Shown: positions 26,606-35,285, counted from the stretch's first letter. The stretch is 64,000 nt of DNA from Pseudopedobacter sp965218985 (GCA_965218985.1 CBDCMP010000006.1:372001-436000); one strand, 5' to 3'. Translations and numbers: made by a program. The notes: generated from the letters alone by a model not told the origin.

Positions 26606-27208
26606 CTAGAACTTATAATGGGTCGATAACTGAAACATCTCAAATTTAAATTCCTGTATTTCAGATCGCTGTCCGATTCCTATATGGTTAAAACCCTTCA
26701 TGTATTTTGCAGATATAGATAAGGAATTTACTACTTGGAATTCAATTCCGGAGGTGATGCCAACGCTACGCTCTTCAGTGTCATGCGTGATATCGGATGA
26801 ACTGCCGTTCTCTTTTCTCTTGGAATTAATAAGCAGATCAAACTGGGGGCCGGTTAACAAAAATACCTTTTTAAGCAATTGATACCTCAGGAAGAGAGGG
26901 AGCGAAATATAATCAAACTGATAGGCCGTATCTGAATCCTTTTCCCGGCTATTCATTTGGGAATACATATATTCTTGTTGAAGAGAGAATTTTCCTGCTA
27001 CAGGCACCACCATTACCAATCCCAGATTTAGTCCAGTCCCCCACGATGTTTTTATATCAGAAGGAGGGGAGCCTTTTGAAAAATCCATGTGGGAAGAATT
27101 GATTCCGGCCTTTAAACCAAATTTTAACTGGTGGTTGCTGTTTTGTTGTGCTTTTGTTGTGCGGATCATGAAGATCGAAAAAAAAATCAACAGTATATTT
27201 TTTGTCAT
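26606..27208 (-). CDS. PorT-family outer-membrane beta-barrel protein
   Basis: A 200-residue protein with a signal peptide (MTKNILLIFFSIFMIRTTKA) followed by an eight-stranded-barrel pattern starting LKFGLKAGINSSHMDF, which is typical of the PorT/OMP_b-brl_2 group in Bacteroidota. It ends with an aromatic strand (FQLSTHYKF). The function of most members is unknown. Convergent with the esterase gene, 40 bases apart. Confidence 0.9.
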   Translation of the reverse strand: MTKNILLIFFSIFMIRTTKAQQNSNHQLKFGLKAGINSSHMDFSKGSPPSDIKTSWGTGLNLGLVMVVPVAGKFSLQQEYMYSQMNSREKDSDTAYQFDYISLPLFLRYQLLKKVFLLTGPQFDLLINSKRKENGSSSDITHDTEERSVGITSGIEFQVVNSLSISAKYMKGFNHIGIGQRSEIQEFKFEMFQLSTHYKF

Positions 27209-27880
27209 GATTTATGAGGGCTTTATATATGAGCTCACCAAATTAATGAAAGTAATGATATTTTTGAAAAAACAACAATTTATAAATTCATTCCCGATAG
27301 TGAAAAAGGTGTTTTTTTAAATCCAAATATTTAAACAAAAAGTGTTTGGTATGCTAAACAGGTTCAGCTATGGAATGAGTTTGCATAGCCCCGGTCTCCT
27401 GATAACAAATTAGATCCGAACCTTTTACAAATACTAACGCTGACCTAACCCTTCCGGATCCCACACCAATGCTATTAAGTTAAGAGGTTCCATTTTGAAC
27501 GCAGTGAAAAATCACACAAATAGGTGCAAGTTCTATGAGCAGACCTTGCTCGTGAGACGTTTCGTACCTACCTTGAAGTAATCTAGTTTCGGTCTGTGAG
27601 GACACAGACCGAGGTGAAATCCTATTATTATTCCATAGTCTGTGTCCTCACAGACCTTATTTTTGTTGCCGCTGATATTTTTTTATTTGCAATGATCTAA
27701 TTTTCAGATTATTATATCCAATAGAAAAACGTCATTTCATATTGATTTATATGAAATATATTAGACCTCAACGTGATGCGAGATTTTCTTAGCTTAATAG
27801 CACTAGGGGTCCCATACGAACAGTCATATACTTTTCACAATAACGATATAGTGATATCTTTGTGAATTCTCAGCAAAAGT
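27209..27880. other. Long intergenic region with dispersed-repeat remnants
   Basis: About 670 bases without a supported gene. It contains an ATTAAGTTAAG segment (27475-27485 region) and a stretch near 27535-27575 ending TGAGACGTTTCGTACCT, which look like decayed copies of an intergenic repeat with similarity to 57845-58015. The paired hairpin repeat at 27591-27655 lies inside. The rest is unassigned. Confidence 0.4.
27591..27655. repeat. Paired GTCTGTG/CACAGAC hairpin repeat, locus 1
   Basis: Two palindromes: GGTCTGTG-AGGA-CACAGACC at 27591-27610 and GTCTGTG-TCCT-CACAGAC at 27638-27655, 27 bases apart. The same hairpin family, with shared flanks (CGAGG...ATCCTAT and CCAT), occurs at 49630-49712. 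The pairing in inverted arrangement is like REP/BIME elements. Confidence 0.8.
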
Positions 27881-27882
27881 AA

Positions 27883-27909
27883 AAGCCCTTCAGGATGACT
27901 GAAGGGCTT
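27883..27909 (-). terminator. Terminator after rpsA
   Basis: AAGCCCTTCAG / CTGAAGGGCTT stem with five-base loop, 25 bases past the rpsA stop, with a T-rich tail on the minus strand. Confidence 0.8.
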
Positions 27910-27933
27910 GAATATTTAAAGTTTAAATGCCAA

Positions 27934-29880
27934 TTACTTAGCTTCTTCTTTCTTTTTCGCAGCTTTCTTGGCATCACCCTCCATCTTATCCTTCAACTGC
28001 GCCAATACGTCTAAATCTCCAAGTGTTGATTTCTCCACTGAATCTTTGACTTTCTTCACTGCGGTGTTAGCTGCTTTCGCATCTTTCTTCTTGGTGGCTC
28101 TTTCTTCGGCAGCAACTTCTGCTTTCTCCTCTTCCCAGATACGGGCATGGGAAACCACTATCCGCTTAGAATCCTTGTTGAATTCTATGATCTTGAATTC
28201 TGATACTTCGTCAACTTTTAACATGTTGCCATCCTCTTTCACAGAGTGCTTGGCAGGAACGAATCCTTCCACACCATAAGGAAGTGCCACCAATGCACCT
28301 TTATCAGTTACCTTGGTCACTGTTCCATCATGGATGGAATCTAAAGTGAAGATGGTTTCAAAAGTCTCCCAAGGATTTTCTTCCAATTGTTTGTGACCTA
28401 AGCTCAGCTTACGATTATCCACATCCAACTCCAGCACAACCACATCCAACTCTTCACCAATTTTAGTGAATTCATTAGGATGGTTCACTTTCTTCGACCA
28501 GGAAAGGTCGGAGATATGAATTAAACCGTCGATACCTTCTTCAATTTCCACGAAAACACCAAAGTTAGTCATGTTTTTGACCGTTGCTTTGTGCTTGCTT
28601 CCGATAGGATATCTTTCAGCTGCTTTCTCCCAAGGATCAGGGGTCAGTTGTTTAATTCCTAAAGACATTTTGCGTTCGTCTCTGTCCAAAGTCAATACCA
28701 CAGCTTCCACTTCGTCTCCAGTTTTCATGAATTCTTGTGGGTTGCGCAGGTTTTGAGACCAAGACATTTCAGATACGTGGATCAATCCTTCCACTCCAGG
28801 GATGATTTCTAAGAAAGCACCATAGTCAGCTACGGTCACGATCCTACCTTTTACTTTAGAACCGATAGCCAGCTCGGTGTCCAAAGATTCCCAAGGATGT
28901 GCAGAAAGTTGTTTCAAACCTAAAGCAATACGTTTTTTCTCATCATCAAAGTCAAGAACAACCACATTCACTTTTTCATCCAATGACAATACTTCTCTTG
29001 GATGCTCAATACGTCCCCAAGAAATATCAGTGATGTGCAATAAACCGTCAACACCGCCCAAATCGATGAACACACCGAAATCCGTGATGTTTTTAACCGT
29101 TCCTTCCAACACCTGGCCTTTCTCCAGTTTAGAAACAATCTCTACTTTTTGGCTTTCCAAATCATCCTCAATCAGGACTTTGTGGGAAACCACCACATTT
29201 TTGAATTCGTGATTGATTTTAACCACTTTGAACTCCATTGTTTTGCCTACATAGATATCGTAATCCCTGATCGGCTTGATGTCAATTTGAGAACCCGGTA
29301 AAAAGGCCTCAACACCCATAATATCAACGATCAATCCACCTTTGGTTCTGCTTTTCACAAAACCATTGATGATGGTGTCGTTTTCAAGGGCTTCATTGAT
29401 CATCTCCCAAGAACGTTGTGTTTTAGCTCTTTTACGGGAAAGAACCAATTGGCCGTTCTCATCTTCTCTTTGTTCTACAAAAACATCCACGCTATCGCCC
29501 TTCTTTAAATCAGGCATATCGCGGAATTCATTTAAAGGCACTAAACCATCAGATTTGAATCCGATGTTTAAAACCACATCCTTATTGTTGATGGTTACCA
29601 CCACACCAGAGATGATTTCACCTTTAGTCACGGAATTGAATGTACCAGAGTACATGTCTTCCATTTTTTCTCGTTCTGCTTTGCTGTAGTTACCAAACAT
29701 TTTGTCGTCGGCATCCCAGTCAAAGTCATCAGGGTCTGCAACCCTGGATGATGACTTGATGTCATCAATGGATAATGAATCGGCTTCTGATTCATACACT
29801 TCCTTCACTTTTTTCTCAGTGTCCTGAAGTTCTGCTTCTTTCGCTTTTAACTCCTTTTCTGCTACTTGTTTTTTTGCCAT
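27934..29880 (-). CDS. rpsA: 30S ribosomal protein S1
   Basis: A 648-residue S1 protein. Six S1/OB-fold repeats span roughly residues 70-570, recognised by recurring blocks such as GVFIDLGGVDGLLHITDISW, GAFLEIIPGVEGLIHVSEMSW and GVFVEIEEGIDGLIHISDLSW (each listed once). Charged extensions at both ends (Lys/Glu/Ala rich, ending KKKEEAK) are usual in Bacteroidota. It binds mRNA during initiation. An AGGAG sequence lies about 10 bases before the ATG, unusual strength for this phylum. Confidence 0.97.
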   Translation of the reverse strand: MAKKQVAEKELKAKEAELQDTEKKVKEVYESEADSLSIDDIKSSSRVADPDDFDWDADDKMFGNYSKAEREKMEDMYSGTFNSVTKGEIISGVVVTINNKDVVLNIGFKSDGLVPLNEFRDMPDLKKGDSVDVFVEQREDENGQLVLSRKRAKTQRSWEMINEALENDTIINGFVKSRTKGGLIVDIMGVEAFLPGSQIDIKPIRDYDIYVGKTMEFKVVKINHEFKNVVVSHKVLIEDDLESQKVEIVSKLEKGQVLEGTVKNITDFGVFIDLGGVDGLLHITDISWGRIEHPREVLSLDEKVNVVVLDFDDEKKRIALGLKQLSAHPWESLDTELAIGSKVKGRIVTVADYGAFLEIIPGVEGLIHVSEMSWSQNLRNPQEFMKTGDEVEAVVLTLDRDERKMSLGIKQLTPDPWEKAAERYPIGSKHKATVKNMTNFGVFVEIEEGIDGLIHISDLSWSKKVNHPNEFTKIGEELDVVVLELDVDNRKLSLGHKQLEENPWETFETIFTLDSIHDGTVTKVTDKGALVALPYGVEGFVPAKHSVKEDGNMLKVDEVSEFKIIEFNKDSKRIVVSHARIWEEEKAEVAAEERATKKKDAKAANTAVKKVKDSVEKSTLGDLDVLAQLKDKMEGDAKKAAKKKEEAK

Positions 29881-29917
29881 TAATTAATATATCTCCTTTT
29901 TCCCGCTTTGCGGACTG

Positions 29918-29925
29918 CAAAGGTA
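29918..29925 (-). promoter_or_regulatory. Putative -7 box of rpsA promoter
   Basis: On the minus strand TACCTTTG matches TAnnTTTG and is followed by GCAGTCC, the same downstream bases seen after the -7 boxes of rpsF and tRNA-Phe. It lies about 38 bases before the rpsA start. A matching -33 element is not clear. Confidence 0.5.
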
Positions 29926-30178
29926 GAAATATAAATTTCAATATAAAAATGTTTTTGAAGCATTTTAAATTGAAAATGAATGGGTTGAGATTTAATCGTG
30001 TGCTTAAATAGCGTTCATATCGAACAGAAGTGAAACCTCTCACACGTAGGGTTTCCAAGTTTCCATTCCATGTAAAAGGTTCATTTTCGTCTCTCCAGCT
30101 GATGCCCCCAGGAGTGGTTTTCTAAAAGCGGGTAGACAACTTACCTGCAAATTGCTGAGAAAATCCCTATATTCACAT

Positions 30179-30541
30179 ATGGCTTACAGTGAAACCTTAG
30201 CAAACCGAATCAGGGAGCGGTTATGCGATCTTCCCAATATAGAAGAAAAAGCGATGATGGGCGGTTTAACCTTTATGTACAACGGTAAAATGTGTGTGGG
30301 CATCTTCAAAGAGGCACTCCTGTGCCGTATTGACCCGGAGATTCAGGATGAGACGTTGGAGAGACACGGTTGCCGAATCATGGATTTCACCAATCGGCCC
30401 ATGAAAGGTTATCTATTGGTTGATGAAACGGGTATCAGCACCCAAAAAGAATTCGATTTTTATATCGATCTTTGTTTGGATTTCAATAAGAAGGCTAAAG
30501 CCAGTAAAAAGAGGAAATCGGCAAAAGCTAAAAAAATCTAG
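30179..30541 (+). CDS. TfoX/Sxy N-terminal domain protein
   Basis: A 120-residue protein with the TfoX N-terminal domain: IEEKAMMGGLTFMYNGKMCVG and a later GYLLVDETG block. The C-terminus is a short Lys-rich tail. In gamma-proteobacteria TfoX/Sxy regulates competence, but single-domain versions in Bacteroidota are of unknown function. The start is set at the ATG before AYSETLAN; nine upstream codons are not conserved-looking. Confidence 0.88.
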   Translation: MAYSETLANRIRERLCDLPNIEEKAMMGGLTFMYNGKMCVGIFKEALLCRIDPEIQDETLERHGCRIMDFTNRPMKGYLLVDETGISTQKEFDFYIDLCLDFNKKAKASKKRKSAKAKKI

Positions 30542-30636
30542 GACGAACATAGGATGAAGCCTAGCAGTGCCTTAAGAACATAGATCAGACACCCTAATCG
30601 CATTCATTGGAAATCACAAAACCTTTTCATAATCTG

Positions 30637-30667
30637 TTGTTTTTCAATTTTATAATTAATACTTTTG
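30637..30667 (+). promoter_or_regulatory. Promoter of the rpsF-rpsR-rplI operon
   Basis: TTG at 30637-30639, 20 bases, then TACTTTTG at 30660-30667: a good match to the Bacteroidota consensus. It is followed by GCAGTCCC, as at tRNA-Phe. The rpsF start codon is 43 bases downstream. Confidence 0.7.
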
Positions 30668-30710
30668 CAGTCCCATAAAAAAGTGGGGATTAAAAACAAT
30701 ATTGTAAGTA

Positions 30711-31076
30711 ATGAATCAATACGAAACCACTATCATTCTTACCCCGTTGTTATCAGAAGAGGTTGCAAAAGAAGTGATTGCAAAATTCACTAAAATCCTG
30801 ACTGATAACGGAGCCGAAATTGTCATGGAAGACAATTGGGGTTTGAAAAAACTGGCGTACCTGATTGAGAAAAAATCAACAGCGTACTATCACCTGACTG
30901 AATACAAATGCTCAGGAGAGGTTATCGGCAAATTAGAGATCGAATTAAAGCGTGATGAGCGTGTGATGCGGTTTTTAACAATCAGTTTAAACAAGCATGC
31001 TGTTGCGTACAACGAGAAAAAACGTGGCGGTGCTTTTAACAAGAAAAAAGACAAAGCAGTGGAGGCAGCAAACTAA
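30711..31076 (+). CDS. rpsF: 30S ribosomal protein S6
   Basis: A 121-residue S6 protein, beginning MNQYETTIILTPLLSEE; the EDNWGLKKLAYLIEKK segment and LKRDERVMRFLTI strand are diagnostic. It forms a heterodimer with S18 on the platform of the small subunit. A Lys-rich tail is present as in other Bacteroidota. First gene of the S6-S18-L9 operon; the stop overlaps the next start by one base. Confidence 0.98.
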   Translation: MNQYETTIILTPLLSEEVAKEVIAKFTKILTDNGAEIVMEDNWGLKKLAYLIEKKSTAYYHLTEYKCSGEVIGKLEIELKRDERVMRFLTISLNKHAVAYNEKKRGGAFNKKKDKAVEAAN

Positions 31077-31339
31077 TGGCACAAGACAAAATCCAGTATG
31101 TGACTGCTCCCAAGGTGGAGGATAACAGAAAAAAGTATTGCCGTTTTAAAAAGAACGGAATCAAATACATTGATTACAAAGACGCTAATTTCTTATTGAA
31201 GTTCATTAACGACCAAGGTAAGATTTTACCAAGAAGATTGACAGGCACTTCTTTGAAATATCAGCGTAAAGTAGCTCAGGCAGTGAAAAGAGCTCGCCAC
31301 ATAGGTATATTGCCGTTTGTAACTGATGGTTTAAAATAA
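31076..31339 (+). CDS. rpsR: 30S ribosomal protein S18
   Basis: An 87-residue S18 protein. CRFKKNGIKYIDYKDANFL, LPRRLTGTSLKYQ and VKRARHIGILPF are all conserved. It starts one base into the rpsF stop (TAATG) and ends 11 bases before rplI, whose start follows an AAAGGAGG sequence. Confidence 0.98.
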   Translation: MAQDKIQYVTAPKVEDNRKKYCRFKKNGIKYIDYKDANFLLKFINDQGKILPRRLTGTSLKYQRKVAQAVKRARHIGILPFVTDGLK

Positions 31340-31350
31340 AGGAGGCTAAC

Positions 31351-31794
31351 ATGGAAGTGATATTAAAACAAGATGTGAAGAACCTGGGTGAGAAAGACGA
31401 CATCGTTTCAGTGAAACCAGGCTTCGGCCGTAATTATTTGATTCCTCAGGGTCAGGCTATCTTAGCCACTGAGTCGGCAAGAAAAGTTTTGGCTGAGAAT
31501 ATTAAACAAGCTCAGTTTAAACAAGAGAAAATCAAAAAAGATGCAGAGGCCATCGCTGCCAAATTAGAGGGAGTGACGCTCAATATTGGTGCTAAAGCAG
31601 GTGAGAGCGGAAAAATATTTGGTGCTGTGAACACGATACAAGTGGCTGATGCATTGAAAAAAGAAGGTTTTGATGTAGATAGAAGAAGAATAACTTTTGA
31701 ATCTGATGTGAAGTTTGTTGGTGATTACATTGCTAACTTAAACTTACACAAAGAGGTTAAAGTTAAGGTTCCTTTCACAGTGGTGGCTGAATAA
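31351..31794 (+). CDS. rplI: 50S ribosomal protein L9
   Basis: A 147-residue L9 protein with the N-terminal rRNA-binding domain (MEVILKQDVKNLGEKDDI, VKPGFGRNYLIPQGQAI), a long connecting helix, and the C-terminal domain (GKIFGAVNTIQVADAL). Unusually for this phylum a strong Shine-Dalgarno (AAGGAGG) precedes the ATG. A terminator follows the stop. Confidence 0.98.
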   Translation: MEVILKQDVKNLGEKDDIVSVKPGFGRNYLIPQGQAILATESARKVLAENIKQAQFKQEKIKKDAEAIAAKLEGVTLNIGAKAGESGKIFGAVNTIQVADALKKEGFDVDRRRITFESDVKFVGDYIANLNLHKEVKVKVPFTVVAE

Positions 31795-31815
31795 GCTCCA
31801 TATCAAATGAATGAG

Positions 31816-31850
31816 AATGCTTCCTGTTTCAGGGAGCATTTTTTATTTTA
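31816..31850 (+). terminator. Terminator of the S6-S18-L9 operon
   Basis: AATGCTTCCTG / CAGGGAGCATT hairpin with a T-rich tail, about 20 bases after the rplI stop. Confidence 0.8.
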
Positions 31851-31857
31851 GCGCTGT

Positions 31858-32580
31858 ATGCCTGTAAAGAAATCAAACAAAATAAAGTCTAAGTTCGGTT
31901 TTAAAAACATAGCACGATGGATTGGAAAAGCCATGTTATGGTTTTTTGCCATCAGCGTGGTTTGGGTGTTGTTGTATAAATTCATCAATCCACCGGTGAC
32001 CTATCTGATGGTGGAACGTGGTTTTGAAGGTAAAGATTGGAAATTGGAAAAGAAATGGAAGGATTTTGATGAGCTTTCCATGAACTTGAAGAAAGCTGCC
32101 ATTGCAGGTGAGGATTCCAGGTTTATGAGTCATCATGGTTTTGATTTTGAGGCGATGGAGAAGGCTTATCAGAAAAACCAGAAAGGCCAAAAGATTAGAG
32201 GAGGGAGCACCATTAGTCAACAGACCGCAAAAAATGTTTTTCTTTGGCCAGGCAGGTCTTATATCCGGAAAGGCTTTGAAGCTTATTTTACTTTCTTAAT
32301 AGAGCTGCTCTGGAGCAAAAAACGTATCCTGGAGGTTTATTTGAATGTGGTTGAAATGGGGGACGGGATTTATGGTGCCGAGATGGCCAGCCAAACCTAT
32401 TTCAATAAGCCAGCTGCAAAGCTCAGCAAAAGCCAGGCTGCCTTAATTGTTGCGGTTTTGCCAAACCCGAGAAGATGGTCACCGGCAAAGCCAACTTCAT
32501 ACATTTATCACAAGCAATATCTGATTTTAAGAAATATTAAAAATTTAGAACGTTTGGGCGTTTTAAAAAATGGTTTCTGA
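31858..32580 (+). CDS. mtgA: Monofunctional biosynthetic peptidoglycan transglycosylase
   Basis: A 240-residue GT51 enzyme that polymerises lipid II into glycan strands. One N-terminal membrane anchor (AMLWFFAISVVWVLLYKF) is followed by the catalytic domain: EDSRFMSHHGFDFEA holds the catalytic Glu, and GGSTISQQTAKNVFLWPG and KKRILEVYLNVVEMGDGIYG are the further GT51 motifs. No transpeptidase domain. The last 18 bases overlap the convergent hypothetical gene. Confidence 0.96.
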   Translation: MPVKKSNKIKSKFGFKNIARWIGKAMLWFFAISVVWVLLYKFINPPVTYLMVERGFEGKDWKLEKKWKDFDELSMNLKKAAIAGEDSRFMSHHGFDFEAMEKAYQKNQKGQKIRGGSTISQQTAKNVFLWPGRSYIRKGFEAYFTFLIELLWSKKRILEVYLNVVEMGDGIYGAEMASQTYFNKPAAKLSKSQAALIVAVLPNPRRWSPAKPTSYIYHKQYLILRNIKNLERLGVLKNGF

Positions 32581-33045
32581 TTTGAAAACTTTGGAATGCC
32601 AGCTGTCTTTAAAAGGAATCTCCCAGTTAACTTGATAGGCGGCATAATCGGGAACCAGGTTGTTAAAGACAACGGTCTGTGCATTTATCATCCCCTCTTT
32701 AATTTTTTGTTCAAAAACTTCCCGCGAGGCTGATTCCACCACTTCGCCTTCTTTCCATGCGATATGGAAACGGTCAAATAGATTGACATGGAACCGCTGT
32801 TCCACTTCCTTCATTAAATGAACAGATTTATCAATTGAACAACCGCTGGCGCCGGCCTGGGTTTCATCAACAATCAATACAATAAACCTGTCATATCTCC
32901 ATTCGAAAGCAGCTTGTAATTGCTGATTGTGGGCTGTCCAGCTTTGGGTAAAGGCTGATAGAATTACCTTCAAGTCCGCTAACTCATCGGTGTTAAAAGT
33001 TCTGTCGGACTGGTAAATCCAAACTCTTGCCTGTTGATTCATCAT
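32563..33045 (-). CDS. Conserved Bacteroidota hypothetical protein
   Basis: A 160-residue soluble protein with RVWIYQSDRTF at the start, a FIVLIVDETQAGASGCSIDKS core, and a C-terminal part AAYQVNWEIPFKDSW. I recognise it as a protein conserved in Bacteroidota, sometimes labelled 'ABC transporter ATPase' in databases; but no Walker motifs are present, so that label looks wrong. The SGCSID segment may be an active or binding site. The function is unknown. Confidence 0.75.
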   Translation of the reverse strand: MMNQQARVWIYQSDRTFNTDELADLKVILSAFTQSWTAHNQQLQAAFEWRYDRFIVLIVDETQAGASGCSIDKSVHLMKEVEQRFHVNLFDRFHIAWKEGEVVESASREVFEQKIKEGMINAQTVVFNNLVPDYAAYQVNWEIPFKDSWHSKVFKSETIF

Positions 33046-33266
33046 AAGGTGAAAATAGGAGATTTTTATTTCAAAGTCATCTGTTATTTGTCAGAATTGA
33101 TAAGCTTTTGGTTGATAAGTTGATAACTAATTTGGATCCTGTGTTTTTTACCATTTAATTTTAAGGGATGATTTTCCTGTTTTACAGCCGTTTATTGATT
33201 TATGCTTCCTTTTTGCTTTTACCAAAAGGAGATCCTGAGAAGTTTAAAGCCTGCAGGAGAAACATC

Positions 33267-33620
33267 ATGAATGATTATCTGCATTATCAGGCAGAAAAGG
33301 ATCTAGGCGTTAAGGATTTTAGTTTTGAAATCACAGAAAACGGATTCATCAGGTATAGAAGGATTTTCCCCAACAAAAAGGTTGAATTTTTCAGTCTGAA
33401 GATTGATAAGCTTAGAGATATCGACTATTTGGGAGATGAGCAGAATGGCTGGTTACTGCTGAAATCTGATGAGGAATCTGTTATTTTCCAAACTTATAAT
33501 GACCCAGATGGGGATGTTGATGAAATGAAAAATGAAATCCTGATCCCTTTAAAAGGTATTGAACTCAGTGAAATCAACAATTTGGTCTCGTATTTTGAGG
33601 GGCTTAAAATCAATAGTTAA
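33267..33620 (+). CDS. Hypothetical protein
   Basis: A 117-residue protein, not recognised. The start is set at the ATG before NDYLHYQAEKDLG because an AGGAG sequence stands right before it; a 33-residue longer frame from 33168 would add a hydrophobic stretch. The C-terminal half is strand-rich and acidic (GWLLLKSDEESVIFQTYNDP). Its end overlaps the convergent LuxR-type regulator by eleven bases. No domain assigned. Confidence 0.6.
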   Translation: MNDYLHYQAEKDLGVKDFSFEITENGFIRYRRIFPNKKVEFFSLKIDKLRDIDYLGDEQNGWLLLKSDEESVIFQTYNDPDGDVDEMKNEILIPLKGIELSEINNLVSYFEGLKINS

Positions 33621-34431
33621 GCGTTTGATTCTGTTGAACAATGTCTTGTTCCTGTTCCACTGTGGTATTCTTCTGTTGAACAATGCCTTGTTCCTGTTCC
33701 ACTGTGGTATTCTTCTGTTGAACAATGCCTTGTTCCTGTTCCACTGTGGTATTCTTCTGTTGAACAATGTCTTGTTCCTGTTCCACTGCGATATTCTTCT
33801 GTTGAACAATGTTTTGTTCCACCGCGATCTTCGCTAATTCCGCTGTCTTGTTTATCCCCAGCTTATGTAAAATGTTTTTTCTGTGGGTGTCCACAGTGTA
33901 AGGGGCCAGAAATAATTTTTTTGCTATTTTTATATTGGTTAATCCCTCCAGGATCAAGTGGACCACTTCAATCTCCCTTTTTGATAATTTGTATTTATTG
34001 ATGAAATCATCTTTGAAAAGTTTGTTTTTTTTTGGCTTGATGAACGGTTTTTGATGGAAATGATAGGAGCCTTCATGAACTTCCTTGATGGCGTTGATCA
34101 AAACCTCAGGTTCAGTATCCTTCATGAGGTAAGCCTCGATTCCAATCTCCATACATTCCTTTAAAAGACTTTCCTCTGCATACATGGAAAGCACGATCCT
34201 TTTACTTTCGATTTCCATTTCTTTTAAAAGAAGCAGGGTGCTTTTACCGTCAAAATGAGGCATATTCAGATCAACCAAAGCGATATCTGCATCCTGACCC
34301 GTCAGGTAATCAACCATTGATTTACCATCATTAAATATGGCTTTCACCAGGAGATCCTTATCCTCAGACAGGATATTCGCTAGTCCTTGTGCGAAAAGTT
34401 TATGATCATCAGCAATAACGATAGTCACCAT
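33610..34431 (-). CDS. LuxR/NarL-type response regulator with repeat-expanded tail
   Basis: A 273-residue regulator. The receiver (TIVIADDHKLF, phospho-acceptor D54 in LVDLNMPHF) is followed by a LuxR-type HTH (LSKREIEVVHLILEG, VDTHRKNILHKLG). Normal family members end soon after this helix, near residue 205; here about 70 more residues follow, built from copies of a 14-residue unit like NTTVEQEQGIVQQK. The unit resembles the native end (KIAVEQNIVQ), so it likely arose by duplication. The start is the ATG before VTIVIADDH. No kinase gene is next to it; the downstream neighbour in the same orientation is absent. Confidence 0.93.
   Translation of the reverse strand: MVTIVIADDHKLFAQGLANILSEDKDLLVKAIFNDGKSMVDYLTGQDADIALVDLNMPHFDGKSTLLLLKEMEIESKRIVLSMYAEESLLKECMEIGIEAYLMKDTEPEVLINAIKEVHEGSYHFHQKPFIKPKKNKLFKDDFINKYKLSKREIEVVHLILEGLTNIKIAKKLFLAPYTVDTHRKNILHKLGINKTAELAKIAVEQNIVQQKNIAVEQEQDIVQQKNTTVEQEQGIVQQKNTTVEQEQGIVQQKNTTVEQEQDIVQQNQTLNY
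33629..33829. repeat. 42-bp coding minisatellite
   Basis: Four full 42-base units begin at 33629, 33671, 33713 and 33755, plus a shortened fifth unit from 33797. On the plus strand each begins TTCTGTTGAACAATG. Units differ by single bases (GTC/GCC, GTG/GCG). Being a multiple of three, copy-number change keeps the regulator gene in frame. Confidence 0.95.
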
Positions 34432-34477
34432 GACAGTATGATTTATAAAATTTAATAACCCTAAGTTAGGAATTAAA

Positions 34478-35266
34478 TCATAAGCCATTCACTTTTGCTG
34501 AGATTTCAGCGATATCGAGCACTTCAATTTCTTGTTCTTTATTGAAATGTTTAACCCCATCTCTCATCATCGTCATGCAAAAAGGACATCCCACTGCTAT
34601 CACGTCCGCTTTAACATCCATCACGTCTCCCATTCGTTCTATATTGATATCTTTTTTTCCTTTTTCAGGTTCCTTGAACATTTGTGCGCCCCCGGCTCCG
34701 CAGCAAAGCCCGTTAGCTTTACATCTCTTCATCTCCACTAAATCTGCATCCAGTATCTCCAGAGCCTTTCTGGGTGCTTCATAAACTCCGTTGCCCCTGC
34801 CAAGATAACATGGATCATGGAAAGTGATCCTCTTTCCTTTAAAATCACCACCTTCGGCTTTTAACTGACCGGTATCAATAAGCTCCTGAATCAATTGTGT
34901 GTGATGGATTACCTGGTACATTCCACCTAATCCCGGATATTCATTTTTTAAGGTGTTGAAACAATGCGGACAAGCAGTGACTATCTTTTTCACTTGATAG
35001 CCATTCAGTATTTCAATATTCATCATCGCCTGCATTTGGAAGAGAAATTCATTTCCTGCTCTTTTAGCCGGGTCTCCGGTACAGTTCTCCTCGGTTCCTA
35101 AAACGGCGAACTTCATGCCTACATGAGTGAGTATTTTTGCGAAAGCCCTGGTGATACGTTGGGCTCTTTCATCATAACTTCCTGCACAGCCCACCCAAAA
35201 AAGTATTTCGGGTTGTTCTCCTATGGCCATCATCTCCGCCATGGTGGGTATTTTTAGTTCTGTCAT
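34478..35266 (-). CDS. HdrB/GlpC-like iron-sulfur protein with CCG domains
   Basis: A 262-residue soluble protein with two cysteine-rich CCG domains: GCAGSYDERAQ and ACPHCFNTLKNEYP in the first half; HDPCYLGRGNG, CKANGLCCGAGGAQM and GCPFCMTMM in the second. This is the heterodisulfide-reductase subunit B/GlcF/LutA-type fold holding a non-cubane 4Fe-4S cluster. It follows the membrane 4Fe-4S protein gene by about 20 bases and the two likely form one complex that moves electrons from a donor to an unknown acceptor. The ATG at 35266 is preferred to a TTG two codons upstream. Confidence 0.9.
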   Translation of the reverse strand: MTELKIPTMAEMMAIGEQPEILFWVGCAGSYDERAQRITRAFAKILTHVGMKFAVLGTEENCTGDPAKRAGNEFLFQMQAMMNIEILNGYQVKKIVTACPHCFNTLKNEYPGLGGMYQVIHHTQLIQELIDTGQLKAEGGDFKGKRITFHDPCYLGRGNGVYEAPRKALEILDADLVEMKRCKANGLCCGAGGAQMFKEPEKGKKDINIERMGDVMDVKADVIAVGCPFCMTMMRDGVKHFNKEQEIEVLDIAEISAKVNGL

Positions 35267-35285
35267 TTTCAATTCTTTTATTCAA

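Noticed and set aside
28877..29212. Plus-strand frames inside rpsA
   Set aside because: Shadows of the strongly biased S1 coding sequence on the other strand; no homology or start signals.
33629..33829. Possible CRISPR array
   Set aside because: Units are directly adjacent without unique spacers and code in frame for the end of a regulator.
33559..33837. Plus-strand open frame of repeated leucine/phenylalanine units opposite the LuxR regulator tail
   Set aside because: It is the shadow of the 42-bp coding repeat; the regulator frame on the minus strand explains the pattern and is joined to a real protein.
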